Assembly (NCBI RefSeq): GCF_000758725.1
Contig: NZ_CP009428.1
Location: 310,001-374,000, forward strand
Direction: 5' to 3'
Origin: Paenibacillus odorifer
GTDB lineage: Bacteria > Bacillota > Bacilli > Paenibacillales > Paenibacillaceae
DNA: 64,000 nucleotides
In this document: piece by piece, positions 43,840-52,813 of the stretch
Numbering within the stretch: position 1 is the first letter of the stretch
How the letters are laid out: each line of letters opens with the position of its first letter
The notes under the pieces: model-generated
Told to the model about the DNA's origin: nothing
Database searches by the model: none
Seen by the model: the letters and a program-made list of their open reading frames with translations, nothing else
Program-made: the position numbers and the translations under genes

Positions 43840-44192
43840 TGGCCTGTCTGCATCGTGGAGTAATAATCCTTCTCTGAGGCTTACGGACCCATATGACGTT
43901 ATTTGTTAGTTTTTGGCCTTTGGAACATGTTTGCGGACTCCACCGACGTTATTCCTATGGATGCGTTCATATTGGGCATTTTTCATGCCAATAGTGGTTA
44001 TAGGGTCCTTTAGCATTGCAAATGTGGGATAAAGCTGCGTTTGGGGTCAGCTGTGTCCGATAGCTACCTTTTATACGCATATATGACCTAATTCAATCGG
44101 AGATTGGTGTTTGTTTAGCTCAAGCAAACACCAAAAAGAAGGGAACCCAGCAGCCAGTTGATGGCTTATGGGCCCCCCTACTTTTCTTGAGT
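43840..44192. repeat. Intergenic region with a degenerate direct repeat and a hairpin
   Basis: No gene seen. CGGACCCATATGACGTTATT (43884) and CGGACTCCACCGACGTTATT (43934) are an imperfect pair 50 bases apart. Near 44105-44135 the arms TTGGTGTTTG and CAAACACCAA form a hairpin that may end the minus-strand GT4 gene, though no clear T-run follows. Confidence 0.5.
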
Positions 44193-45332
44193 CTACAATT
44201 GCATTCCGCCTGCAAGAGTTCTGTACCCCTGCTGTGGTGATGTAGAAGCTTGGTACAGCTGTTCTAAATGGTTCGCTGTACGCAACCAATTGAAGGCTTC
44301 AAGCGCATCTGTTCTCCCTTGTGATCCGATGGTAACTGCCAATTGTGGATTGCGGGCTATCCGCAGCAAATGTCGGGCAAAGGGTAAAGCCTCGCGATAT
44401 CGTTCTACCAGATAACCGTTATGGCCAGAGGCGACAATCTCTCGGATTCCCCCATTATTAGAAGCGATAACAGGTAGACCGGAGGCCATAGCTTCTACAT
44501 TAACAAGCCCGAAGGATTCATGATTCTGGGAAGGGCATACAAAGCAGTCTGCTGCCTGATAAAGGGTGTGAATATTCTCATGAGCTACATTTCCTAGAAA
44601 AGTAACTGACACTCTCAGCCGCCGTGCAAGTAGCTTTAACTGCCGTATGTACGACGGTTTGCCCTTGCCTGCGATGACGAGATGAGCGGGGAGGTGTTTG
44701 TTTAAATGCGACATAGCACGTATTAATATAGGCACTCCTTTGCGGGGTATAACCCGACCAACGAACAAAACGGTAAAGGTCTGCGGAAGTCTGTAAAAAC
44801 TACGAAGCTGTTGTTTTTCAGATGTCTGCACAGGGGTAAACCGATCAAGATCGGCTCCCAATAAGACAATGTGAATCCCTGTGGTCAGTTGAGGGAAGCG
44901 GCGATCCAATCTTCGCTGTAAGGAGTGGCTGTTGGCAATGATCAGATCTGCTTTTGCCAAGGCATTTGCCACTTTATCTGTACCCGGTGTGAAGGTAAGA
45001 GAGTGCAGGAACAGAAATACCGGGATATGAGGAAGCTGTTTCTTTACAGCAGACATAAGATGGGGGCGATTATCAACCTGAATGATATCAAAGGATTCTT
45101 TCTGAATGTATTCTAATACCGAAGTAAGATAATGGGCTGGGGTGCTTGCGGGCAACCGGATAATTCTGACCTGCTCCAATATAGTGGCAGCAGGTAGTCC
45201 AGGTAACTTCCGACTTACAATGGTTACCTTATGTCTCTCCGCGAGCCTTCTGGCAATGGCCCAAATGCAGATTTCTACTGAACCGTCTCCCGGAACTGGG
45301 AACTGCTCCGGTGCAATGATACAAATGTGCAT
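44193..45332 (-). CDS. Glycosyltransferase family 4 (CotSA-like)
   Basis: 379 residues, GT-B fold. N-terminal IIAPEQFPVPGDGSVE, and the C-terminal donor domain with VLFVGRVIPRKGVPILI, GKGKPSY and the E-x7-E motif region CPSQNHESFGLVNVEAMASG. AAGGAGG lies eight bases before the ATG. It is divergent from a YheC/YheD-type coat gene, and close homologues by pattern (CotSA) modify spore-coat glycans. UDP- or GDP-sugar donor unknown. Confidence 0.88.
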   Translation of the reverse strand: MHICIIAPEQFPVPGDGSVEICIWAIARRLAERHKVTIVSRKLPGLPAATILEQVRIIRLPASTPAHYLTSVLEYIQKESFDIIQVDNRPHLMSAVKKQLPHIPVFLFLHSLTFTPGTDKVANALAKADLIIANSHSLQRRLDRRFPQLTTGIHIVLLGADLDRFTPVQTSEKQQLRSFYRLPQTFTVLFVGRVIPRKGVPILIRAMSHLNKHLPAHLVIAGKGKPSYIRQLKLLARRLRVSVTFLGNVAHENIHTLYQAADCFVCPSQNHESFGLVNVEAMASGLPVIASNNGGIREIVASGHNGYLVERYREALPFARHLLRIARNPQLAVTIGSQGRTDALEAFNWLRTANHLEQLYQASTSPQQGYRTLAGGMQL

Positions 45333-45513
45333 GGTTCACGCCTCCTTTTATCCGCTAATGGATATCCTCTTCCACCATATGCAACACAGTAAACAGTAGA
45401 TACATCCGAAAGCGGAGAGGGCGTTTCACTCATGCCATTTGTACAGTTGCAGCATAAAATACTAAGGCTTACTAAGGCCGTGATTATTTTCTGAGGGACA
45501 GGGGAGAGGACAG

Positions 45514-46290
45514 TTGGGAAAGAAGTTAAAGTCTGCATTGACCAGCAAATGGATTAAAACCAAGGTGCTCATGCGAAGCACTGAAATTTCACCGTTGATT
45601 CCCGAAACAGTAAAATTCAGTAAAGTCAATCTGAAAGCTATGCTGCTGAAATATGGAATGGTTTATGTCAAACCAGAATACGGTACCTATGGCAATGGTG
45701 TGATGAAGGTTGAACAGAGTAGAGAGACTTATGGAACAGAATACAAGTACCAAAGTGGAACAAGACTTAAGACTTTTAGAACCTTCGACGCCTTCCATTT
45801 ATCCTTAAAGAAAGCGACGCGTGGACGTAGTTACCTGATCCAGAGAGGAATAGTATTGCTAAAGCACGGGAAACACCGCTTTGATATCCGTGTGATGGTC
45901 CAGCTCAGCCCGCAGGGCAAATGGGAAACTACCGGTCTGATTGGTCGGGTAGCTGAGAAAGGTAAGATTGTTACCAACTATCATAGCGGCGGCAAACTAA
46001 CTGCTATGGAAAAGCTGCTGTCTCCTTATCTGAACGAAGCTCAGCAAGCGCAAATGCTTAGGATACTGAGAAAGCTAGGAGAAGATACCGGACGTTTCTA
46101 CCATAAGAAATATCCTGGGTTTAGACAGATTGGTGTCGATGTAGGATTGGATAGATCCATGACGCCTTGGATTATTGAAGTGAATACTAGTCCGGACCCA
46201 TATATTTTTAAACATCTTTCTGATAAAAGCATGTACCGCAAAGTAATGGCTTACCGCAGAGCGAATGAGAAGAAAAAAAATACTAAATGA
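45514..46290 (+). CDS. YheC/YheD-family endospore coat-associated protein (ATP-grasp)
   Basis: 258 residues. ATP-grasp features include the glycine-rich loop region KPEYGTYGNGVMKVE, FDIRVMVQLSP, and the C-terminal metal/ATP residues in QIGVDVGLDRSMTPWIIEVNTSPD. This matches Bacillales YheC/D spore-coat-associated proteins. TTG start behind GGAGAGG. A CATAAAATA stretch (45453-45461) resembles a mother-cell sigma -10 element (CATAnnnTA), but no convincing -35 is seen. Its 3' end overlaps the convergent gene by eight bases. Confidence 0.85.
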   Translation: MGKKLKSALTSKWIKTKVLMRSTEISPLIPETVKFSKVNLKAMLLKYGMVYVKPEYGTYGNGVMKVEQSRETYGTEYKYQSGTRLKTFRTFDAFHLSLKKATRGRSYLIQRGIVLLKHGKHRFDIRVMVQLSPQGKWETTGLIGRVAEKGKIVTNYHSGGKLTAMEKLLSPYLNEAQQAQMLRILRKLGEDTGRFYHKKYPGFRQIGVDVGLDRSMTPWIIEVNTSPDPYIFKHLSDKSMYRKVMAYRRANEKKKNTK

Positions 46291-47098
46291 TCTGTTTCCT
46301 CGTATTAGCAATGACAACAGAAATCTTTTGTTCTAATTCTATGATTTTTTGCTTGTGCGTTGCGATTTGGCGGTAACCCGAGACGAGTGAGGACAGAGAC
46401 TGAGTGGTTAATGTAAGGTTTTGCTTGCGAATTGCTGCTTTGAAGTCACTCCAATCTGCGGAAATCCGTTTATTCAATGAGGTGACTACGCTTTTGTTAG
46501 ATTTAATTGAGACTTGTGGGCTATCAATGCCAGACAAGGTTTTGCGGGCATAGGTTATCTTTCGGGTACGTGTCTGTTTGGCTGCATTCAACTGATTCTG
46601 TTTGTCGCTAATCTCTTTGCGAGCCAACTGAACCAGGACCTTCATAGCATCGCCTTGGGCTTGTAGTACGGTATTCAAAGTCTTATTTTTAAGACCCTTG
46701 GCGATCTTGATACGTTTATGAAGCGCATTGTATTGGTCGAATAAGGGCTGATAGTGCTGTTTACAGCTCTTAACGGTGACCTCCAGCTGAGCTACGGCTT
46801 CTAAATCAATCTCTTTAATTTGCTTACGTACCGCAATCAGTGTTTGCTCATTGTTATAGTGAAGGGTTCGGATCTGCTCCTCACGGTTATTGTATTGCAT
46901 CTTTAAAGTAGATAATTCATTGTACAGATTAGTCATCTTCATCCTTGCAGGAGCCTCGGCAGTGGCAGCTGTTAGATCAAAAGCCGCTTGAATAGAAGGT
47001 GTTAATTCAGTCGTTGCTGCAGCAAAAGCTCCTGTTGATGTGCTTAACGATAGCAGGATCACCAGTAGTAGTAAGGGGAATGACTTTAGTGCGTTCAT
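46283..47098 (-). CDS. Secreted coiled-coil protein of unknown function
   Basis: About 271 residues. The ATG at 47098 has AAGGAGGAG six bases upstream; upstream in-frame sequence is leader. Signal peptide SFPLLLLVILLSLSTSTGAF ends near FAAA. The rest is nearly all helical and rich in Lys, Gln and Asn (NREEQIRTLHYNNEQTL, ARKEISDKQNQLNAAKQ), with heptad spacing. I do not recognise the family. Its transcript carries the leader terminator described at 47138-47249. It overlaps the YheC/D gene tail-to-tail. Confidence 0.75.
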   Translation of the reverse strand: MNALKSFPLLLLVILLSLSTSTGAFAAATTELTPSIQAAFDLTAATAEAPARMKMTNLYNELSTLKMQYNNREEQIRTLHYNNEQTLIAVRKQIKEIDLEAVAQLEVTVKSCKQHYQPLFDQYNALHKRIKIAKGLKNKTLNTVLQAQGDAMKVLVQLARKEISDKQNQLNAAKQTRTRKITYARKTLSGIDSPQVSIKSNKSVVTSLNKRISADWSDFKAAIRKQNLTLTTQSLSSLVSGYRQIATHKQKIIELEQKISVVIANTRKQII

Positions 47099-47137
47099 TG
47101 ATTCGCTCCTCCTTTTGTCCGTATTCCTGAAGACAAC

Positions 47138-47249
47138 AAAAAAGCACCCGTAGCAAAGGCAAAAGCCTTTATTACGGGTGCTTCCATCGTAATAGGTCAC
47201 GAACGATATATTTATTGTTAAATATAAGTTGTTTATTTGCTTGCGTCAA
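47138..47249 (-). ncRNA. Leader with strong promoter and intrinsic terminator (attenuator or small RNA)
   Basis: On the minus strand TTGACG (47249-47244) and TATATT (47226-47221) are 17 bases apart. About 40 bases of leader follow, then a perfect terminator: AAGCACCCGTA pairs with TACGGGTGCTT enclosing AAAGGC/GCCTTT, followed by six U. The protein start lies 40 bases beyond the U-tract. It is either a regulated attenuator or a small RNA of about 80 nt. A short ATCGT/ACGAT hairpin precedes the terminator. Confidence 0.6.
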
Positions 47250-47378
47250 TAATTTAAATTTAAATATTTCCAATTTAAAATAATGCGCTAGACATTTCTT
47301 TCCCCAGTTCTCTTATCGTATACTGACATAAGAAGGTATGAGAGCTTTAGCGCTAGCAACAAAGGAGGTCTGGCTTAA

Positions 47379-49880
47379 ATGGGCAGCTCGGTAGAATTTA
47401 ACGCAATTCTGGATCATGCATTTATGAGGTCTCCAGAAGGAATGGCCGTACTGTTTTCGAATAACGGCAATTTCAACTGGATAAAAGTCAATCCGGCTTT
47501 TTGCAATCTACTTGGCTTTACGGAAGCCGAGTTTCTTGCCGGGGCTCTTTTTACAGAATCGGAAAATAGAGAGGCACATTCAAAAGAGCTCTCCTATAGA
47601 GTGGTAATGGATGAGCTTCAGAAATCGCCAGCGGGCAGCTGGAAGAAGGAGCATTGTTTTTTAAACAAAGAAGGTCAACCCGTCTGCCTGTCTCTCATGT
47701 TCTCTGGGTTAGGAGCAGAAGAAGGACAAGCGCCTTCGTATATTATAGTATATGCCGAGGATATTACGGAACTAAAGATCGCAGCTCAGGAAACGGTGGA
47801 TCATCTGGATCAGCAGCAGCAAATGGAAGAACAAATTCGTCAAAGTGAACGCAATTATAGATTAATGTCCGAGAATTCACTGGATTTAATCTCGCGTCAT
47901 GCGGTCAAAGACAGTATTTTCTTATATTGTTCTTCGGCTAGTCGTACCCTGCTTGGTTATGAACCTGAAGAGATGGTTGGGACAAGCGCCTATAATTATC
48001 TCCATCCGGATGATCTAGTTATGATGCAAGGTTTAATGGAGCAGAGCCGCAGCTCTGGCGTTATTCCGGCTGTAGCTTACCGCTACCGCCATAAGAATGG
48101 CACCTATGTCTGGTTCGAGTCGAGCAGTCGTTATACCTATGATGATGAGGGGAATGTCATGGAGATTATAGCGATTGGACGTGAAATTACGGAGCGCAAG
48201 CAGTTCGAGTTCAAGCTTAAGGAGAGCGAGCAACGGTATAAATCTTTGTTCGAATATAATCCATCTGCCGTGTACTCTATGAATTTGCATGGAGATTATT
48301 TGACCGCCAATGCGAATTTGGAGAAGTTGACCGGGTATTCGCTGGATGAACTGATCGGAATGTACTTTGGCCCCATTGTCCATGAGAAGGACATAGAGAA
48401 GACGTTGTATCATTTTAACTTAGCCGCCCAGGGTTATCCTCAAAGCTATGATCTAACGCTTATTCATAAAGACGGACACTTTGTAGAGATTAATACTACC
48501 AATATTCCGATTATTGTAGATGATCAAGTAGTAGGTGTGTATGGGATTTCCCGTGATATTACAGAGCGCATCCGTTATACAGAACAAATTGAGAAGCTTA
48601 GCAATGAGTACACTCTTATTTTAAATGCAGTTTCGGAAGGCATCTTTGGACTCGACATGGAGGAGAAGGTGACGTTCATTAACCCTGCAGGTTTGCAAAT
48701 GCTGGACTATGAACATGATGAAATTATGGGCCATCCTTATTTGGATCAAATTCAGCAGATAGCACTCGATGGGAGCCATTATCGGCCGCAGGAATCTCCA
48801 CTAATGAAGGCTATTAAGTCAGGTGTATCTTATCAGAGTAATGATGCGGTCTTGTGGCGTAAGGACGGTTCTAGCTTTCTTGCGGAATATCAGGTAACCC
48901 CTCTGTTTGATAAGGGGGAGCCGAAGGGTGTTGTTGTAGTGTTCCGGGACATCACGGATGAGAAGGAAATCATTCGGGCGAAGGAATCTGCGGAAAAAGC
49001 AGACCAGGCTAAGTCTGAGTTCTTAGCTATTATGAGCCATGAAATCCGTACTCCGATGAACGGAATTGTAGGGATGACGGATCTCCTGGCGGAGACGGAG
49101 CTTGATGAAGAACAGCTTGGATATACTGACATTATTAAGGAGAGCAGCAGCTCGCTCCTATCTATTTTGAATGAAATACTGGATTACAGCAAAATTGAAG
49201 CCGGAAAAATGATGATTGTAAATGAGCCCGTGCAGCTTCAAGCCGTATTGGACAGCGTAATCGATCTATTTACAGCGAAGGCTTTGGAGAAAAATATTCA
49301 GTTATCATGCAGCATGGCACCTGGAGTGCCGCCACTGATTATGGGCGATGCCGGGCGGTTGCGTCAGGTATTGGTCAATCTGGTCAGCAATGCAATCAAG
49401 TTTACAGATCGGGGCAGTATCAGTATTTACGTAGAGCAGAAGCTGTCCGCAGATCAAAAGAAATTAACTTTGAAATTTAATGTTAGGGATACGGGAATCG
49501 GCATTCCTCTAGAGAAGCAGCATCGGCTGTTTCAGTCTTTTTATCAGCTGCATTCCTCGTTTAACCGCAAATATGGCGGGACCGGATTGGGGCTGGCGAT
49601 TTGTAAAAAGCTCGTTGAGCTGATGGGCGGAGCCATCGCTGTAGAGAGCAGTGAAGGAGAGGGCTCTAATTTCTATTTCACGCTGCAGATCAATCCTGAT
49701 AGTAAAGCTGAGATAGATGTGGAAGATACAGTGCAGACAGAAGAACGGGAGACAACAATGGAAGGGGCAACAGCTGTAGAAGGAGAATTGGATGCCGGTA
49801 CAAATGTGATTTTACTTCCGGAGGCGACTCCACATATTACTCCTAAGTCTAGCCCTTTAAGAGGGGATCTATCTGAATGA
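47379..49880 (+). CDS. PAS-repeat sensor histidine kinase
   Basis: 833 residues with no membrane segment, so cytosolic. Four PAS domains are seen (roughly residues 10-130, 155-275, 285-400, 405-530), each ending in a DITE/EITE/DITD-like motif. HisKA contains the phospho-accepting His in [15 protein letters not shown] near residue 554. The ATPase has N-box ([16 protein letters not shown]), G1 (DTGIGIP) and G2 ([19 protein letters not shown]). No receiver domain follows; the C-terminal 60 residues are an acidic tail. AAGGAGGT precedes the ATG. The partner response regulator is not in the window. Confidence 0.9.
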   Translation: MGSSVEFNAILDHAFMRSPEGMAVLFSNNGNFNWIKVNPAFCNLLGFTEAEFLAGALFTESENREAHSKELSYRVVMDELQKSPAGSWKKEHCFLNKEGQPVCLSLMFSGLGAEEGQAPSYIIVYAEDITELKIAAQETVDHLDQQQQMEEQIRQSERNYRLMSENSLDLISRHAVKDSIFLYCSSASRTLLGYEPEEMVGTSAYNYLHPDDLVMMQGLMEQSRSSGVIPAVAYRYRHKNGTYVWFESSSRYTYDDEGNVMEIIAIGREITERKQFEFKLKESEQRYKSLFEYNPSAVYSMNLHGDYLTANANLEKLTGYSLDELIGMYFGPIVHEKDIEKTLYHFNLAAQGYPQSYDLTLIHKDGHFVEINTTNIPIIVDDQVVGVYGISRDITERIRYTEQIEKLSNEYTLILNAVSEGIFGLDMEEKVTFINPAGLQMLDYEHDEIMGHPYLDQIQQIALDGSHYRPQESPLMKAIKSGVSYQSNDAVLWRKDGSSFLAEYQVTPLFDKGEPKGVVVVFRDITDEKEIIRAKESAEKADQAKSEFLAIMSHEIRTPMNGIVGMTDLLAETELDEEQLGYTDIIKESSSSLLSILNEILDYSKIEAGKMMIVNEPVQLQAVLDSVIDLFTAKALEKNIQLSCSMAPGVPPLIMGDAGRLRQVLVNLVSNAIKFTDRGSISIYVEQKLSADQKKLTLKFNVRDTGIGIPLEKQHRLFQSFYQLHSSFNRKYGGTGLGLAICKKLVELMGGAIAVESSEGEGSNFYFTLQINPDSKAEIDVEDTVQTEERETTMEGATAVEGELDAGTNVILLPEATPHITPKSSPLRGDLSE

Positions 49881-50500
49881 AGCATAGACAGCCTCGGATT
49901 AGCAACAAACTGCCTGCGGAGCCATATACACAGTGGGAGGTTGGGGTCGAATCCCCGTCCTCTGCGTGTGGCCCAGCTACGATGGCAGCGTTAACGGAGT
50001 ATTGGAACACCCATTTCGGAGCGGACTTTATTCGGGGGAAAGGTCATTTTCCTTCCAAAGCCGCTCATATTAATTACATATACAGCCATCACGGCGGAAG
50101 ACCTTGGGGGATGAGTGTGCGCTGTTTTACCAAAGAACTGAAGAACTATATCCATTCATCGACTTTACCTAAGGATCAGCAAAAGTTACTCATTACTACG
50201 TTTAATGATTTTGAAGTATATAAAACAGAAATTGATGCCGGCCGGCCTGTGGCTGTTAAATTTGATAAGTGGTTTCGTCTGCGGTGGAGAGGCAAGTTTA
50301 CTTACGATTACCATTGGGTACTAGGTATAGGATATGAGGTATTTGATGACGGAGAGCGTCCTACCCTGATTGTTCACGATAATGGTGTGCGGTACAAGGA
50401 TGGTAGAGTTACTCTAGGTAAAGAACGGCGTATTCCGTATTTTGCAAATAAAGACATTATTACGATGGTCGGGTTAGATATTGCAGATGCATCGAGGTAG
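49877..50500 (+). CDS. C39-like cysteine peptidase-fold protein
   Basis: 207 residues, no signal peptide. The papain-like pattern of the C39-like group is present: Cys in SSACGPATMAALTEY, His in YDYHWVLGIGYE and an Asp/Asn in IVHDNGVRY. Its ATG overlaps the histidine kinase stop (ATGA), so it is translationally coupled to the kinase. The coupling suggests a role in the same signalling path, as a protease or as a binding module. The real substrate is unknown. Confidence 0.7.
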   Translation: MKHRQPRISNKLPAEPYTQWEVGVESPSSACGPATMAALTEYWNTHFGADFIRGKGHFPSKAAHINYIYSHHGGRPWGMSVRCFTKELKNYIHSSTLPKDQQKLLITTFNDFEVYKTEIDAGRPVAVKFDKWFRLRWRGKFTYDYHWVLGIGYEVFDDGERPTLIVHDNGVRYKDGRVTLGKERRIPYFANKDIITMVGLDIADASR

Positions 50501-50539
50501 AGGGGTTGTCCTGACAAAATAGCTTGAAAAATTTGAGTC

Positions 50540-50575
50540 CAAACGTTTGCACTACTTAGACGATCATACTATAAT
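50540..50575 (+). promoter_or_regulatory. Pullulanase promoter with overlapping CAAACGTTTG operator
   Basis: TTGCAC (50547-50552), 17-base spacer and TATAAT (50570-50575). CAAACGTTTG (50540-50549) is a perfect palindrome overlapping the -35, a core typical of LacI-family/CcpA sites (cre-like, with mismatches at the outer positions). Confidence 0.75.
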
Positions 50576-50607
50576 CCAGTTAATAACTGGAAAAGGGGAT
50601 AGGTGCT

Positions 50608-52563
50608 TTGTCCGTACAAAGGGAAATGAAGGAACCCATTTATTATGGGGACCCTGCGGCTACTAGAGGGATTTCCGTGTTTGCTCAGGAGTTTGATCAG
50701 TTATTCAGCTATGATGGGGACGATCTTGGCCTAACGTACTCACCGGGTAGTTCAGCTTTTTGTTTGTGGGCGCCCACCGCTCAAGAAGCGGAGCTGGTAC
50801 TTTATAATTCATGGCAGGGAGCAGCCGAGTGTAAGTATTCTATGATCCGTGATATCCGGGGCACGTGGAGAATTACAGTTGACGGTGATTTAGATGGCAA
50901 GTTCTATACCTACCGAGTACGTCTTGGAGAACAGTGGAATGAGGCGGCTGATCCTTATGCACGTGCTGTAGGAGTGAACGGTGATAGGGGAGCTATTTTA
51001 GATTTACGCAAAACAGATCCTGAGCGGTGGACGGAAGATAAACCACTCCTGGATGATCCTGTAGATGCCATCATTTATGAGCTTCATTTGCGTGACTTAT
51101 CTATCCATCCAGCAAGTGGTATGACCCATAAAGGACAATATCTTGCTTTGGCGGAAGAAGGGACCCGCGGACCGGAGGGTATTCTCACTGGACTCGATCA
51201 TATCGCGAACCTCGGTGTAACCCATGTGCAGCTATTGCCTGTTTATGATTATTCTACAGAGAGTGTAGATGAGACGAGGTTGGATGAACCGCATTATAAC
51301 TGGGGTTATGATCCGAAGAATTATAATGTGCCAGAAGGTTCCTATGCTACAGATCCTTATGTGCCTGGAGTGCGTATCCGTGAACTAAAAACAATGATTC
51401 AAGCACTTCATGATCGGGGCCTCCGCGTCATTATGGATGTGGTTTACAACCATGTGTACGATGGCTACCGCGTGAATTTTACCAAGCTGGTTCCCGGCTA
51501 TTATTTGCGTTACAAGCAAGACGGAAGCCTGTCGGATGGCTCTGGCTGCGGGAATGACGTGGCTTCGGAACGATTGATGATGTCCAGCTTCATTGTGGAA
51601 TCCGTAGTTTATTGGGCCAAAGAATACCATATCGATGGTTTTCGTTTTGATCTGATGGGCTTGATTGATCTCGACACGATGGAGGAAATCCGGCGTCGTC
51701 TGGATGGGATTGACCCGTCCATCATGACGATTGGTGAAGGTTGGATGATGGGGACAGAGTTGCCGATGGAGCGGCTTGCCCATCAGAAGAATGCGGCGCT
51801 TTTGCCGGGAATCGGACATTTTAATGATGATTTCCGGGATGCAATTAAAGGGAATATCTTTCTGCATGATCAACCGGGCTTCATCAGCGGAATGATGGGT
51901 CTGGAGCTTGCGATAAAGGCCGGGGTCGCGGGAGGCATTGCTTTTGCCCCAGGCATTGGACAATTTGCCGTGGAGCCTCAGCAAACCGTCAATTATGTGG
52001 AATGTCATGATAATCATACGTTATGGGATAAAATATTACTGTCCACACAAGGGGAGACGGACAAACAGCGCCAATCTATGCATAGATTAGCTTCTGCGAT
52101 AGTGTTCATGAGTCAGGGAATCCCCTTTGTCCATGCGGGTCAGGAATTTATGCGCACGAAAAACGGGGTGGAGAACAGCTATAAATCCTCGGTGAAGATC
52201 AACCAATTGGATTGGGAACTGTGCGCTGCTCATCAAGACGATGTGGTTTATCTGAAGCAGCTAATTGCCTTGCGAAAAGCGCATCCGGCTTTCCGTATGC
52301 GAACGGCAGATGACATTCGGAATCATCTAGTATTTGAAAAAGCACCGGTAAGCTCGGTAGCTTATACGCTGCGTGGCCATGCTGGAGGAGATGCGGCGAA
52401 GCATATCTATGTGCTTTTTAATGCTAATGTTGAACAGACGACTTTGGTTCTGCCACAGCTCGGGGCATGGAAAACGGTTTTTGGAGCCGATCTTGTGCAG
52501 AATCTGACGGGTAATAAGCTAAATGTAAGTGGGATTGGAATGGTAGTGCTGACGGTGAACTAG
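50608..52563 (+). CDS. pulA: Type I pullulanase (GH13)
   Basis: 651 residues, intracellular (no signal peptide). An N-terminal CBM48-like domain (SAFCLWAPTAQEAELVL) precedes the GH13 barrel. The type I pullulanase motif YNWGYDP is present. Catalytic residues: Asp in DGFRFDLMG (about 347), Glu in TIGEGW (about 376) and Asp in ECHDNHTLWD (about 469). TTG start behind a GGGGATAGG ribosome site. It cleaves alpha-1,6 branches in starch, glycogen or maltodextrin. It has its own promoter with a sugar-regulator-type operator and stands alone. Confidence 0.93.
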   Translation: MSVQREMKEPIYYGDPAATRGISVFAQEFDQLFSYDGDDLGLTYSPGSSAFCLWAPTAQEAELVLYNSWQGAAECKYSMIRDIRGTWRITVDGDLDGKFYTYRVRLGEQWNEAADPYARAVGVNGDRGAILDLRKTDPERWTEDKPLLDDPVDAIIYELHLRDLSIHPASGMTHKGQYLALAEEGTRGPEGILTGLDHIANLGVTHVQLLPVYDYSTESVDETRLDEPHYNWGYDPKNYNVPEGSYATDPYVPGVRIRELKTMIQALHDRGLRVIMDVVYNHVYDGYRVNFTKLVPGYYLRYKQDGSLSDGSGCGNDVASERLMMSSFIVESVVYWAKEYHIDGFRFDLMGLIDLDTMEEIRRRLDGIDPSIMTIGEGWMMGTELPMERLAHQKNAALLPGIGHFNDDFRDAIKGNIFLHDQPGFISGMMGLELAIKAGVAGGIAFAPGIGQFAVEPQQTVNYVECHDNHTLWDKILLSTQGETDKQRQSMHRLASAIVFMSQGIPFVHAGQEFMRTKNGVENSYKSSVKINQLDWELCAAHQDDVVYLKQLIALRKAHPAFRMRTADDIRNHLVFEKAPVSSVAYTLRGHAGGDAAKHIYVLFNANVEQTTLVLPQLGAWKTVFGADLVQNLTGNKLNVSGIGMVVLTVN

Positions 52564-52813
52564 ATGGTTTGTTATAGATAATTCGTCAAAAGCATACGGA
52601 GTATTGTGCTCAATGAGTACAGTGCGCTGTGTGCTTTTTTGCGCGGAACTTTCTTTTGAAAGGATGCTTTTATTTTACATAAAAAGGTGACATTACTCAT
52701 TTTCGTTAAAGATCTAGGATGCTAATATTAAGGCATTTACTTTGGCGCTTTAGAGTGGCATAACAGCAGAAAGTGACAGAGAGTACTTTTCTTTGGTAGA
52801 GAGGATGAAAGAG

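Noticed and set aside
45453..45461. Sigma-K/sigma-E promoter for the coat-associated gene
   Set aside because: Only the CATAnnnTA-like -10 is present; no convincing -35 at the right distance, so it is mentioned but not listed as a feature.
51385..52017. Antisense frame of 210 codons in pullulanase
   Set aside because: It lies inside the conserved GH13 barrel on the opposite strand and has no ribosome site.
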